64,000 nucleotides of DNA. Origin: Rhodococcus sp. RD6.2. GTDB lineage: Bacteria > Actinomycetota > Actinomycetes > Mycobacteriales > Mycobacteriaceae. The notes beneath the pieces are model-generated. The model was not told the origin of the DNA, searched no databases, and was given only the letters and a program-made list of their open reading frames with translations. The position numbers and the translations under genes are program-made. Shown piece by piece: positions 1 through 7,924 of the stretch (position 1 is the first letter of the stretch; every line of letters starts with the position of its first letter). The stretch lies in contig NZ_CVQP01000002.1 in NCBI RefSeq assembly GCF_001040705.1, forward strand, positions 124,001-188,000, in the 5' to 3' direction.

Positions 1-848
1 GGCAGATGCGAGCCCGCAATCCGCTGTACGACCTGCACGTTGCGGCGCGGCGGATCTTCTGGGTTGCCGCTGTGGCAGGCATCGTCGTCTTCGGCACCCT
101 GATGGGCGTCATGTACATCAGCCAGCAGTACATGCAGAACGTGCTGGCGTACGACACCCTCGAGGCGGGGTCGGCGGCGCTGCCCGCGGCGATCGTCATG
201 GTCCTGGTGGCACCCCAATCGGCGAAGCTGGTGGAGGCCAGGGGCGCGCGATTCACGTTGCTCTGCGGATACGTCGCGATCCTGCTCGGTCTCGCAGTGG
301 CGCTGCTGCTCTGGGACGAGAGCACCAGCTACTGGGCGATCGCGCTCGGGTTCATGTTCCTCGGTGCGGGCGTCGGGCTGGCCGGAACGCCCGCATCGCA
401 TTCGCTGACCGGATCGGTCCCGGTGTCCCGGGCGGGAATGGCGTCGGGGACCGCCGATCTGCAACGCGATCTCGGCGGTGCGATCGTGCAGTCGATCCTC
501 GGTGCCCTGCTCACCGCCGGGTACACGGCATCGTTCACGGCGACCGTTGCTGCGACGCCGCAGGCGGCATCGGTGAGCGAGCAGACGGAAGCCGCGTTGG
601 AGAAGTCGTTCGCGGGCGCGGTGAACATCGCCGAACGCTATCCGCAGTACGCGCAGCAGATCATCGGTGCCGCGCGCTCCGCCTTCCTGGACGGGGATAC
701 CCGCGCGTACACCGCGGCGATCGGGATCGTGCTGATCGGTGCGGTCCTCGTCTTCTTCGTCTTCCCGAAGCGTGACGAGGAACGTGCGCTGCTCGCCCGG
801 TACCAGGCCGAGGACGAGTCGTCGGAGGGTGCCGTTCGCAACGTGTGA
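1..848 (+). CDS. MFS drug/metabolite exporter, C-terminal part (5' end outside window)
   Basis: This is the C-terminal half of a major facilitator superfamily exporter of the DHA2 (EmrB/QacA-like, 14-helix) type. The frame is open from the window edge, so the first visible ATG at position 6 is probably internal and the N-terminal helices lie upstream. The visible 280 residues contain several long hydrophobic segments, for example residues about 20-40, 65-85 and 100-120. There is also a GGAIVQSILGALL helix and a last helix near residues 235-255, followed by a charged cytoplasmic tail. Proton-driven efflux is the family role and the substrate cannot be read from sequence. The gene runs in the same direction as the OsmC gene 81 bp downstream. 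Confidence 0.8.
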   Translation, partial: QMRARNPLYDLHVAARRIFWVAAVAGIVVFGTLMGVMYISQQYMQNVLAYDTLEAGSAALPAAIVMVLVAPQSAKLVEARGARFTLLCGYVAILLGLAVALLLWDESTSYWAIALGFMFLGAGVGLAGTPASHSLTGSVPVSRAGMASGTADLQRDLGGAIVQSILGALLTAGYTASFTATVAATPQAASVSEQTEAALEKSFAGAVNIAERYPQYAQQIIGAARSAFLDGDTRAYTAAIGIVLIGAVLVFFVFPKRDEERALLARYQAEDESSEGAVRNV

Positions 849-929
849 CGCGCACCTCGGTTCGGGAGAAGACAGTGCAGGGAAGATTCGTCGCCGGCCG
901 GATGGCCGGCACCACGGAAAGGTTGGTCC

Positions 930-1364
930 ATGCCCACTCGTACAGCTCGCACCGCCTGGAACGGAACGTTGCAGGACGGTGGCGGCCAGACCGAACTCAC
1001 CAGCTCCGGACTCGCGACGTTCGACGTGTCGTTCCCCAAGCGTGCCGCCGACGACGCGAACGGTGCCACGAGCCCGGAAGAGTTGATCGCCGCCGCGCAT
1101 TCGGCGTGCTACGCGATGCAGTTGTCGGCACTGATCGGTGAGGCGGGCGGCGTCCCGCAGAGCCTGGAGGTGACGGCCGTCGTCGGGCTCGGCCCGGACA
1201 CCGTCGGCTTCAAACTGACCGGGATCACCTTGACGGTGCGCGGTGAGGTGGAGGGACTCGACGCCGACGGTTTCGCGCAGGCGGCGCAGGCTGCGAAGGA
1301 GACCTGCCCGGTGAGCAAGGCGCTGACCGGCGTCGAGATCACGCTGGACGCCGCCCTGGTCTGA
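930..1364 (+). CDS. OsmC/Ohr family peroxiredoxin-like protein
   Basis: A 144-residue protein of the OsmC/Ohr family, whose members reduce organic hydroperoxides with a pair of cysteines. The N-terminal segment with AWNGTLQDGGG and the SPEELIAAAHSACYAMQL helix carrying the first cysteine are typical. The second cysteine lies in KETCPVSKAL near residue 127. The length fits the OsmC subgroup. The ATG follows a GGAAAGG ribosome-binding site. Its job is inferred to be peroxide detoxification in the cytoplasm. A hairpin directly after the stop (1378-1404) probably ends the transcript, so it is unlikely to be cotranscribed with the TetR gene. Confidence 0.88.
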   Translation: MPTRTARTAWNGTLQDGGGQTELTSSGLATFDVSFPKRAADDANGATSPEELIAAAHSACYAMQLSALIGEAGGVPQSLEVTAVVGLGPDTVGFKLTGITLTVRGEVEGLDADGFAQAAQAAKETCPVSKALTGVEITLDAALV

Positions 1365-1377
1365 GCCGTTCACCCCG

Positions 1378-1404
1378 GGGGTGTCGCGACGGTCGCGGCA
1401 CCCC
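1378..1404 (+). terminator. Hairpin terminator after the osmC-like gene
   Basis: GGGGTG-T-CGCGA pairs with TCGCG-G-CACCCC around a 3-nt loop, an 11-bp stem with one U-G position. It is followed by a short T-rich stretch (CTGTTCTT). It lies 13 bp after the stop codon and upstream of the TetR operator. Confidence 0.6.
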
Positions 1405-1422
1405 TGTTCTTCGCGATCGCTA

Positions 1423-1452
1423 TTGACGTTGACGTCAACGTCAACACATACT
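1423..1452 (+). promoter_or_regulatory. TetR-type operator overlapping the promoter of the regulator gene
   Basis: Positions 1423-1444 form a perfect 22-bp palindrome: the half TTGACGTTGAC is followed by its exact reverse complement. The first TTGACG (1423-1428) also looks like a -35 element. An 18-bp spacer leads to CATACT (1447-1452) as the -10. A regulator bound here would cover the promoter, which fits autorepression by the TetR protein encoded directly downstream. The palindrome is seen directly; the promoter assignment is inferred. Confidence 0.7.
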
Positions 1453-1458
1453 GTGACA

Positions 1459-2079
1459 GTGACCACGAGCGAGCAGCAGGAGCAGGCGAGGTCGGCGCGA
1501 CGCGCGTCCGACGGCCGGCGCCGCCGGGACCTGCTCGAGGCCGCGACGTCGTGCTTCGGCGAGCTCGGCTACGAGGCGACAACCGCGCAGGCGATCACGG
1601 CGAGGGCGGGAGTTTCCCGGGCCACCTTCTACGCCTACTTCTCCTCCCGCGAGGAGATCTTCGGTGCGGTCGCCGGGCAGGTGTGCCAGGAACTCCTCGA
1701 CGCCCAGCATCTCGAGGGGGCGATCGTCGACGACCTGCGCGAGGTCCTGCGTGCCACGACGACCGCCGTGATCACCGCATACTTCCGGCACGGCGCGATC
1801 GTCGGACTCGTCGACCACCGTGCGCGGCTCGACCCGGCGATCGGAGACCTGTGGTCGTCCGTCCGGGAGCGGCTCGTCGCCCGCTACGCGCGGTTCATCT
1901 CCCGAATCGCGGAAGCGGGGGAGGCGACGCCGTGTGCTCCGCCCGCGACGGTGGCGCAGACCCTTGCCGACGCGCAACTCGTCGGCTCCGCTCGGCTCGC
2001 ATCCGCCTCGGATGACGAAAGGGCACAGTACATTTCGGACATGATCGTGATGTCCGAGCGACTCATCGGTTTCACCTGA
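1459..2079 (+). CDS. TetR family transcriptional regulator
   Basis: A TetR repressor of about 206 residues. The N-terminal helix-turn-helix is clear: RRRDLLEAATSCFGELGYEA, then TAQAITARAGVSRATFYAYF. The C-terminal ligand-binding half is variable. The open frame extends upstream to 1381, but that region holds the operator. GTG 1459 sits 6 bp after the proposed -10, so the message may be leaderless; GTG 1453 is the alternative. The acyl-CoA ligase and acyl-CoA carboxylase genes follow in the same direction with short gaps, so it probably controls them and responds to an acyl-CoA or acid ligand. The ligand is inferred, not seen. Confidence 0.88.
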   Translation: MTTSEQQEQARSARRASDGRRRRDLLEAATSCFGELGYEATTAQAITARAGVSRATFYAYFSSREEIFGAVAGQVCQELLDAQHLEGAIVDDLREVLRATTTAVITAYFRHGAIVGLVDHRARLDPAIGDLWSSVRERLVARYARFISRIAEAGEATPCAPPATVAQTLADAQLVGSARLASASDDERAQYISDMIVMSERLIGFT

Positions 2080-2146
2080 TCGAACCGGGCCGGAACGCAT
2101 GCGTCCGGTCTTCGGATCGCTGAGAGAACGAAAGCGGGCACCCATC

Positions 2147-3811
2147 GTGACATCAATTCTCGACACCGCGCTGGCCGAACTGCGGGAGTTGCAGCAGGCG
2201 CACTGGCCTGCCGACGTCCCGCGCGACATCGAGTACCCCCTCGCGGGAGGAGGGCTCGTCGACTACCTGCGGCACTGGGCGTCGGAGCGGCCGGCCACGG
2301 TTGCCATCGACTACTACGGCCGCGAGATCACCTACGCGGAGTACGACGAGTTCTCGGACAGGTTCGCCGGGTGGCTGCTGGCGAACGGTGCAGCGCGCGG
2401 TGATCGGATCGGAGTCCACCTGGGCAACTGTCCGCAGTTTCACATCGCGATGCTCGGCATCCTCAAGATCGGTGGCGTCCACGTTCCCGTCAACCCCATG
2501 CTGCGCGAACACGAACTGGCGCACGAGCTTTCCGACGCCGGGGTTACCGTGGTGTTGACGATGCCCGCCCTCGCGCCGCTGGTCGAGGCGGTGCGCGCGC
2601 AGACGCCGGTGCGGCTCGTCGCCGTCACCGACATGTCCGACATGTCCTCCGGATCGGCGGAGAACGCGGTGGTCACGGACTGGTCCGCCATCATGGAAAG
2701 CGATCGCGCGGAACCGATTCCGACGGACCCGGACGCACTCGCCGCACTGAACTACACGGGTGGAACCACGGGACTGCCCAAGGGGTGTGAGCACACCCAG
2801 CGGCACATGGTCTACACGGCAGCGACCGCCACCGCAGCGGCGGGTCGCCGTGTCGGCGACAGTTCGCTCACCGCGCTGGTGTTCCTGCCGGTGTTCTGGA
2901 TCGCAGGTGAGGACTTCGGCATTCTCCTGCCCCTCGTCAACGGTGGGACGGTGGTGCTGCTGTCGCGGTGGGATGCGGGAGTCGCCCTGGCCTCCGTGGA
3001 GAACCGCCGCGTCACGTCGATGGTCGGCACCGTGGACAACTACGTCGAGATGATGGACCGCGAGGACTTCGCCGACCGCGACCTGACCAGCCTGGACACG
3101 CCGATGGCAGTCTCGTTCGTGCTCAAGTTGGACTCCGCGATCCGTGCGCGATGGCGGGACGCGACCGGGCACGTGCTGCGTGAGGGGAGTTACGGCATGA
3201 CCGAGACGCACACCGCCGACACCATCACCCTCGGCTTCCAGGACGACGACTACGACCTGAGCGGCGACCCGGTGTTCTGCGGAATTCCCGTGCCGGGCAC
3301 GGACATCCTGATCGTCGACGCGGACGGAGTTCCGGTCCCGATCGGCGAGCAGGGACAGATCATCGTGCGCAGCCCGTCGGTGATGACGGGTTACCACGGC
3401 AACCCGGCGGCGACCGCGGACGCGTTGCGGGACGGATGGCTGCAGACCGGCGACCTCGGCAAGTTCAGCGAACGCGGTGCGCTGCATTACCTCGCGCGCA
3501 ACAAGGAGATGATCAAGACCAACGGGATGAGCGTGTTCCCGTCCGAGGTCGAGGCGCTGCTCATGCTGCACCCGGCGATCGAGAAGGCGGCCGTGGTCCC
3601 GAAGCCCGATGCCGCCCGCGGTCAGGTTGCGTTCGCGTTCGTCCAGCTCGTCGACGGGACCGACGCCGGCGCAGACGAACTCGTCGGATGGGCACGCGAG
3701 AACATGGCCGGCTACAAGGTGCCGCTGATCGAGATCCTGGACGTGCTCCCGATGACCGCGACCGGCAAGGTCCGCAAGGGCGACCTGTTCACCATGGCTG
3801 AGGAGCGCTGA
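2147..3811 (+). CDS. Acyl-CoA synthetase / AMP-dependent ligase
   Basis: A 554-residue ANL-superfamily enzyme that activates a carboxylic acid to its acyl-CoA through an acyl-adenylate. The P-loop signature NYTGGTTGLPKG is near residue 201 and YGMTETHT near residue 348. A TGDLGKF hinge motif lies near residue 434, and the catalytic lysine of TATGKVRKGDL is near the C terminus. GTG 2147 is chosen because it begins the conserved ligase N terminus; the ATG at 2099 would add 16 unlikely residues. The stop lies 2 bp before the carboxylase start, so the two are surely cotranscribed. The product acyl-CoA is therefore a candidate substrate for that carboxylase. Chain length and acid type cannot be told from sequence. 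Confidence 0.88.
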   Translation: MTSILDTALAELRELQQAHWPADVPRDIEYPLAGGGLVDYLRHWASERPATVAIDYYGREITYAEYDEFSDRFAGWLLANGAARGDRIGVHLGNCPQFHIAMLGILKIGGVHVPVNPMLREHELAHELSDAGVTVVLTMPALAPLVEAVRAQTPVRLVAVTDMSDMSSGSAENAVVTDWSAIMESDRAEPIPTDPDALAALNYTGGTTGLPKGCEHTQRHMVYTAATATAAAGRRVGDSSLTALVFLPVFWIAGEDFGILLPLVNGGTVVLLSRWDAGVALASVENRRVTSMVGTVDNYVEMMDREDFADRDLTSLDTPMAVSFVLKLDSAIRARWRDATGHVLREGSYGMTETHTADTITLGFQDDDYDLSGDPVFCGIPVPGTDILIVDADGVPVPIGEQGQIIVRSPSVMTGYHGNPAATADALRDGWLQTGDLGKFSERGALHYLARNKEMIKTNGMSVFPSEVEALLMLHPAIEKAAVVPKPDAARGQVAFAFVQLVDGTDAGADELVGWARENMAGYKVPLIEILDVLPMTATGKVRKGDLFTMAEER

Positions 3812-3813
3812 CG

Positions 3814-6800
3814 ATGCCCGATCTGTCCACGGTGCTGGTCGCGAACCGCGGCGAGATCGCCCTGCGGATCATCCGGTCCGCAACGGAACTCGGCCTCGAT
3901 ACCGTCGCGGTCTACGCGACCGACGATGCCGACGCGCCCCACGTCGCCGCCGCGACGACGGCGGTCGCGCTCGCCGGATCCGGCCCGTCCGCCTACCTGG
4001 ACCGTCGCGCGATGCTCGCGGCGGCGACGACGACCGGCGCGACCCTGGTCCATCCCGGCTACGGATTTCTCAGCGAGAAAGCCGATTTCGCTCGGGACTG
4101 TGCGGCCGCGGGGTTGACGTTCGTCGGTCCCGACGCCGCACTGCTCGACGTGTTCGGAGACAAGGCGTCGGCCCGCGCGGCGGCGATCGCGTCGCGGGTT
4201 CCGGTGCTCGCCGCCACCGACGGCGGCGTCGGTGAGGACGACGTCCGCGCGTTCCTGGCAGCCCACCCGGCGGGCGTGATGATCAAGGCCGTCGCGGGCG
4301 GTGGGGGTCGCGGGATGCGCGCCGTCCGCGGAACCGACGAGGTCGCGGACGCCTACCGCGCTGCCGCTGCCGAGGCCGAGCTGGGATTCGGCAATCCGGC
4401 CCTGTTCGCGGAGGCGCTGTGCGTGGGTGCCCGCCACATCGAGGTACAGGTCGTCGCCGCGGTCGACGCGGACGGCCGCAGCCGAGCACTCGCACTGGGC
4501 GACCGGGACTGCAGCGTGCAGCGCCGCCACCAGAAGCTGATCGAGGTCGCGCCCGCCCAGAATGTGAGCGACGCCGTTCGCCTCGGGCTGCACCGTGCCG
4601 CGGCCACGCTGTGCGCGGACCAGGGCCACCGGGGTCTCGCCACCGTCGAATTCCTCGTCACCGGAGACGAATTCGTCTTCCTCGAGGTGAATCCGCGGAT
4701 CCAGGTCGAGCACACGATCACCGAGGAGGTCACCGGAACCGACCTCGTCGCCGTCGGTCTCGACATCGCACGGGGCGCGTCGCTCGGTGACCTCGACCTG
4801 CCCGGCGGTGTCGTCGCGCACGGCGGTGTCGTCACGGGCACCCCCGCCCGCGCGCGCGGCATCGCGATTCAGGCTCGCGTCAACATGGAGTCGATGACGC
4901 CGGACGGCGCGACCGTGCCGTCCGCTGGCACGCTCACCGCCTTCTCCGTACCCGCAGGGCCCGGTGTGCGCGTCGACACCTTCGGTCGGACCGGGCTCGT
5001 GACGAGTGCCCGCTACGACTCCCTGCTCGCCAAGGTCGTCACGCACACCCGCGCCGACGACTTCGCCGCCGCGATCCGCAAGAGCGACGCCGCGCTCCGC
5101 GAGTTCACCGTCGAGGGAGTGGCGACCAACATCGGCTTCCTGCTTGCGATCCTGGGGGACAAGGACTTCGGCTCGGGTTTCGTGCCGACGACGTTCCTCG
5201 GTGAACGCATCTCTGATCTGGTCGCGGACACGGGCGCCGCCCCGGCGCCGGTCTCGGCCCCGGACCTCGCATCGGGGGAGGGCGTCGTGCGGGCCGCGTT
5301 GCCGGGCACCGTCGTCGAGGTCGCGGCAGTCGGCGACGAGGTCGCGTCCGGTGCGCAGGTCGTCGTGCTCGAAGCAATGAAGATGCAGCATGTCGTCGTC
5401 GCGGAGTCCGATTCGCAGATCCTGCGACTGCTGGTTCGGCCGGGCCAGGTGGTGAACGTCGGCGACCCCCTCGTGGTCGTGGCCGCGAGCGACACGGGAT
5501 CCGCGGCCGACGTGGACGCGACATTCGACGCCGACCGCATCCGGCCCGATCTCGCGGAGGTGCTCGACCGGCACGAGGTCACACTCGACGCGCGGCGCCC
5601 CGCCGCTGTCGCCAAGCGGCACCGCTCCGGTCGTCGAACGGCCCGCGAGAACATCGCCGACCTCGTCGACGAGGGCAGCTTCGTCGAGTACGGAGCGCTG
5701 GCGCTCGCGGCCCAGCGGACCCGGCGCTCGGAGCAGGACCTGATCGAGAACACGCCCGCCGACGGACTGATCGGGGGAGTCGCGACGATCGGTGCCGACA
5801 CCTTCGGCGCGGCCGCGGCGGAGGCGGTCGTCGTCTCCTACGACTACACCGTCCTCGCAGGCACGCAGGGCATGCGCAACCACACCAAGACCGACCGAAT
5901 GCTGGAACTGGCCGCGCGCAAGCGCATTCCGTTCGTCCTGTTCGCGGAGGGCGGTGGCGGGCGTCCGGGCGACACCGACGCGAACGGAGCAGCCGGGCTC
6001 GAACTCGGGACGTTCCGTGCGATGGCAGCGCTGCGCGGTGTCGTCCCGACCGTCGCCGTCGTGTCGGGACGCTGCTTCGCGGGCAACGCCGCGCTCGCAG
6101 GCGCCTGCGACGTTCTGATCGCGACGCCCGACGCCAACATCGGGATGGGTGGTCCGGCGATGGTGGAAGGCGGCGGTCTCGGGGTGTTCCGCCCCGAGGA
6201 CATCGGCCCGATCGACGTCCAGACCCGCAATGGTGTCGTGCACGTGCTCGCCCGCGACGAGGCGCACGCCGTCGATCTCGCGAAGCGGTACCTCTCGTAC
6301 TTCCAGGGCGCCGTCGACGACTGGACGGCGCCCGACGAGCGCCTCGCACGCCACGTCGTCCCCGAGAACCGGTTGCGCGCGTACGACGTTCGCGAGGCGG
6401 TCACGGCGATCGCCGACGTCGACTCGGTGCTGGAACTGCAGCCCGACTACGGTGTCGGGTTCGTGACGGCGCTGATCCGGGTCGAGGGCGTCGCGTACGG
6501 CGTCCTCGCCAATTCCAGCCACCACCTCGGCGGTGCGATCGACGCCGAAGCGGCCGACAAGGGCGCCGAGTTCCTGGCACTGTGCGAGGCGCACAGGCTG
6601 CCGGTCCTGACCCTCTGCGACACGCCGGGATTCATGGTCGGCCCCGACTCGGAGCAGGAGGCGACGGTGCGGCGGTTCAGTCGACTGTTCGTTGCGGGAG
6701 CCAGGCTGACCGTGCCGTTCGGCACGATCATCCTGCGCAAGGGGTACGGGCTCGGTGCGATGGCGATGGCGGGCGGCTCGTTCCACGCGCCGCAGTTCAC

Positions 6801-7047
6801 GGTCGCATGGCCGACCGGGGAGATCGGGCCGATGGGGCTGGAGGGCGCGGTACGACTCGGGTTCCGGAAGGAACTCGAGGCGATCGACGATCCGGCCGAA
6901 CGCGACGCCCTGTTCGCGACGCTGCTGGGGAAGGCCTACGAGCACGGCAAGGCGCTGCACGCGGGTACGACGTTCGAGGTCGACGACGTGATCGACCCGG
7001 CGCGGTCCCGAGCCTGGATCCGGCAGTTGGGACGCGCGCGGGCCTGA
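3814..7047 (+). CDS. Single-chain acyl-CoA carboxylase (BC-BCCP-CT)
   Basis: A 1077-residue biotin-dependent carboxylase holding all three parts on one chain. Biotin carboxylase occupies residues 1 to about 450, with LVANRGEIALRI, the ATP-grasp glycine loop KAVAGGGGRGMR near 157 and EVNPRIQVEH near 290. The biotin carrier domain carries LEAMKMQ with biotinyl-lysine 523. The carboxyltransferase part runs from about 590 to the end, with GGGGRPGDTDANG near 713 and CDTPGFMVGPDSE near 936. Actinobacteria usually split these functions between AccA and AccD subunits. This fused order and size match the homohexameric long-chain acyl-CoA carboxylase (LCC) described from Mycobacterium avium. It sits in the operon of the TetR regulator and ligase. 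Confidence 0.92.
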   Translation: MPDLSTVLVANRGEIALRIIRSATELGLDTVAVYATDDADAPHVAAATTAVALAGSGPSAYLDRRAMLAAATTTGATLVHPGYGFLSEKADFARDCAAAGLTFVGPDAALLDVFGDKASARAAAIASRVPVLAATDGGVGEDDVRAFLAAHPAGVMIKAVAGGGGRGMRAVRGTDEVADAYRAAAAEAELGFGNPALFAEALCVGARHIEVQVVAAVDADGRSRALALGDRDCSVQRRHQKLIEVAPAQNVSDAVRLGLHRAAATLCADQGHRGLATVEFLVTGDEFVFLEVNPRIQVEHTITEEVTGTDLVAVGLDIARGASLGDLDLPGGVVAHGGVVTGTPARARGIAIQARVNMESMTPDGATVPSAGTLTAFSVPAGPGVRVDTFGRTGLVTSARYDSLLAKVVTHTRADDFAAAIRKSDAALREFTVEGVATNIGFLLAILGDKDFGSGFVPTTFLGERISDLVADTGAAPAPVSAPDLASGEGVVRAALPGTVVEVAAVGDEVASGAQVVVLEAMKMQHVVVAESDSQILRLLVRPGQVVNVGDPLVVVAASDTGSAADVDATFDADRIRPDLAEVLDRHEVTLDARRPAAVAKRHRSGRRTARENIADLVDEGSFVEYGALALAAQRTRRSEQDLIENTPADGLIGGVATIGADTFGAAAAEAVVVSYDYTVLAGTQGMRNHTKTDRMLELAARKRIPFVLFAEGGGGRPGDTDANGAAGLELGTFRAMAALRGVVPTVAVVSGRCFAGNAALAGACDVLIATPDANIGMGGPAMVEGGGLGVFRPEDIGPIDVQTRNGVVHVLARDEAHAVDLAKRYLSYFQGAVDDWTAPDERLARHVVPENRLRAYDVREAVTAIADVDSVLELQPDYGVGFVTALIRVEGVAYGVLANSSHHLGGAIDAEAADKGAEFLALCEAHRLPVLTLCDTPGFMVGPDSEQEATVRRFSRLFVAGARLTVPFGTIILRKGYGLGAMAMAGGSFHAPQFTVAWPTGEIGPMGLEGAVRLGFRKELEAIDDPAERDALFATLLGKAYEHGKALHAGTTFEVDDVIDPARSRAWIRQLGRARA

Positions 7048-7084
7048 CGGAACAAACCGGCGGTGGTGGACGTTTCAACTACTT

Positions 7085-7822
7085 GTGAGCATCGAATCTC
7101 CCGAGAAGTCCACCGCCGCCGCTGTCGTGCTGGAGGTGTGGTCCGACATCGCCTGCCCCTGGTGCTACATCGGCAAGACACGGTTCGAGGCGGCGCTCGC
7201 GCAGTTCCCGCATCGGGATCAGGTCGAGGTCGTCTGGCGCTCCTACCAGCTCTCCCCGGACACGCCCGCCGGACTCCGGCGTTCCGAGATCGACACGCTC
7301 GTCGAGATGAAGGGCATGCCTGCCGGCCAGGTACGACAGATGCTCGCGCACGTCGCGAGCACCGCGGCCGCCGACGGCCTGGCCATGGACTTCGACACCG
7401 TCATCGCCGCCAACACCTTCGATGCGCACCGGCTGATCCACTTCGCGGGTGACCGCGGCACGGAAGTCATGGCGGCGCTGTTCCGCGCGCACTTCGAGCA
7501 GGGCCGCGTGATCGACGACCGCGACGAGCTGGTGGCCGTCGCGGCCGAGGTCGGGCTCGACGCCGACGCCGTGCGCGCGGCCCTGGGCTCGGATGTCGAA
7601 GCGGATCGCGTCCGCGACGACCTCGCCCAGGCCCGAGCCCTCGGGGTCACCGGCGTCCCGTTCTTCGTCGCCAACCGCGCGATCGGCGTCTCCGGCGCCC
7701 AGCCCGTCGGGGTGTTCACCCAACTGCTGGAGAAGGCATTCGCCGACGCGAAGCCGATCGTCACCCTCGCCGGAGCGGCCGATGCGGACGGCGCCTGCAC
7801 CGATGGGTCCTGCGCGGTCTGA
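7085..7822 (+). CDS. DsbA family oxidoreductase (FrnE-like)
   Basis: A 245-residue DsbA-superfamily protein with a thioredoxin fold and a large helical insert. The active-site motif is near the N terminus in SDIACPWCYIGK (CPWC). The cis-proline region GVTGVPFFVANR lies near residue 195, as in the FrnE subgroup. No signal peptide is seen, so it is likely cytoplasmic, unlike classical DsbA. The start is GTG 7085, 37 bp after the carboxylase stop. The C terminus carries two extra cysteines in DGACTDGSCAV. A perfect 16-bp hairpin follows. The physiological substrate is unknown; polyketide or disulfide-isomerase roles reported for relatives should not be transferred without tests. Confidence 0.88.
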   Translation: MSIESPEKSTAAAVVLEVWSDIACPWCYIGKTRFEAALAQFPHRDQVEVVWRSYQLSPDTPAGLRRSEIDTLVEMKGMPAGQVRQMLAHVASTAAADGLAMDFDTVIAANTFDAHRLIHFAGDRGTEVMAALFRAHFEQGRVIDDRDELVAVAAEVGLDADAVRAALGSDVEADRVRDDLAQARALGVTGVPFFVANRAIGVSGAQPVGVFTQLLEKAFADAKPIVTLAGAADADGACTDGSCAV

Positions 7823-7850
7823 GATCCTGCGTTGCCCCTGCTCCGCTCGA

Positions 7851-7900
7851 CCGACTGTGGCCGTTGATCACGTGAAGTGATCAACGGCCACATTCGGTCG
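7851..7900. terminator. Bidirectional hairpin between convergent genes (palindrome family member A)
   Basis: TGTGGCCGTTGATCAC (7856-7871) is perfectly complementary to 7877-7892 around a 5-nt loop. Outer bases CCGAC (7851-7855) can also pair with GTCGG to the right after a 4-nt bulge. It lies between the convergent dsbA-like and cbtA genes and probably ends both transcripts. Read on the minus strand, it closely resembles the element at 54341-54393. Confidence 0.75.
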
Positions 7901-7924
7901 GTGCGGGGATGGGGTTGACGGGCG

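Noticed and set aside
2099-2146. ATG 2099 as start of the acyl-CoA ligase
   Set aside because: It adds an arginine-rich stretch not expected at the N terminus; GTG 2147 begins the conserved part.
3712-6960. A very long open frame (over 1000 codons) on the minus strand opposite the acyl-CoA carboxylase gene
   Set aside because: It is the antisense shadow of a high-GC gene with strong codon bias. The translation is rich in R, G and D with no domain, while the plus strand encodes a complete carboxylase.
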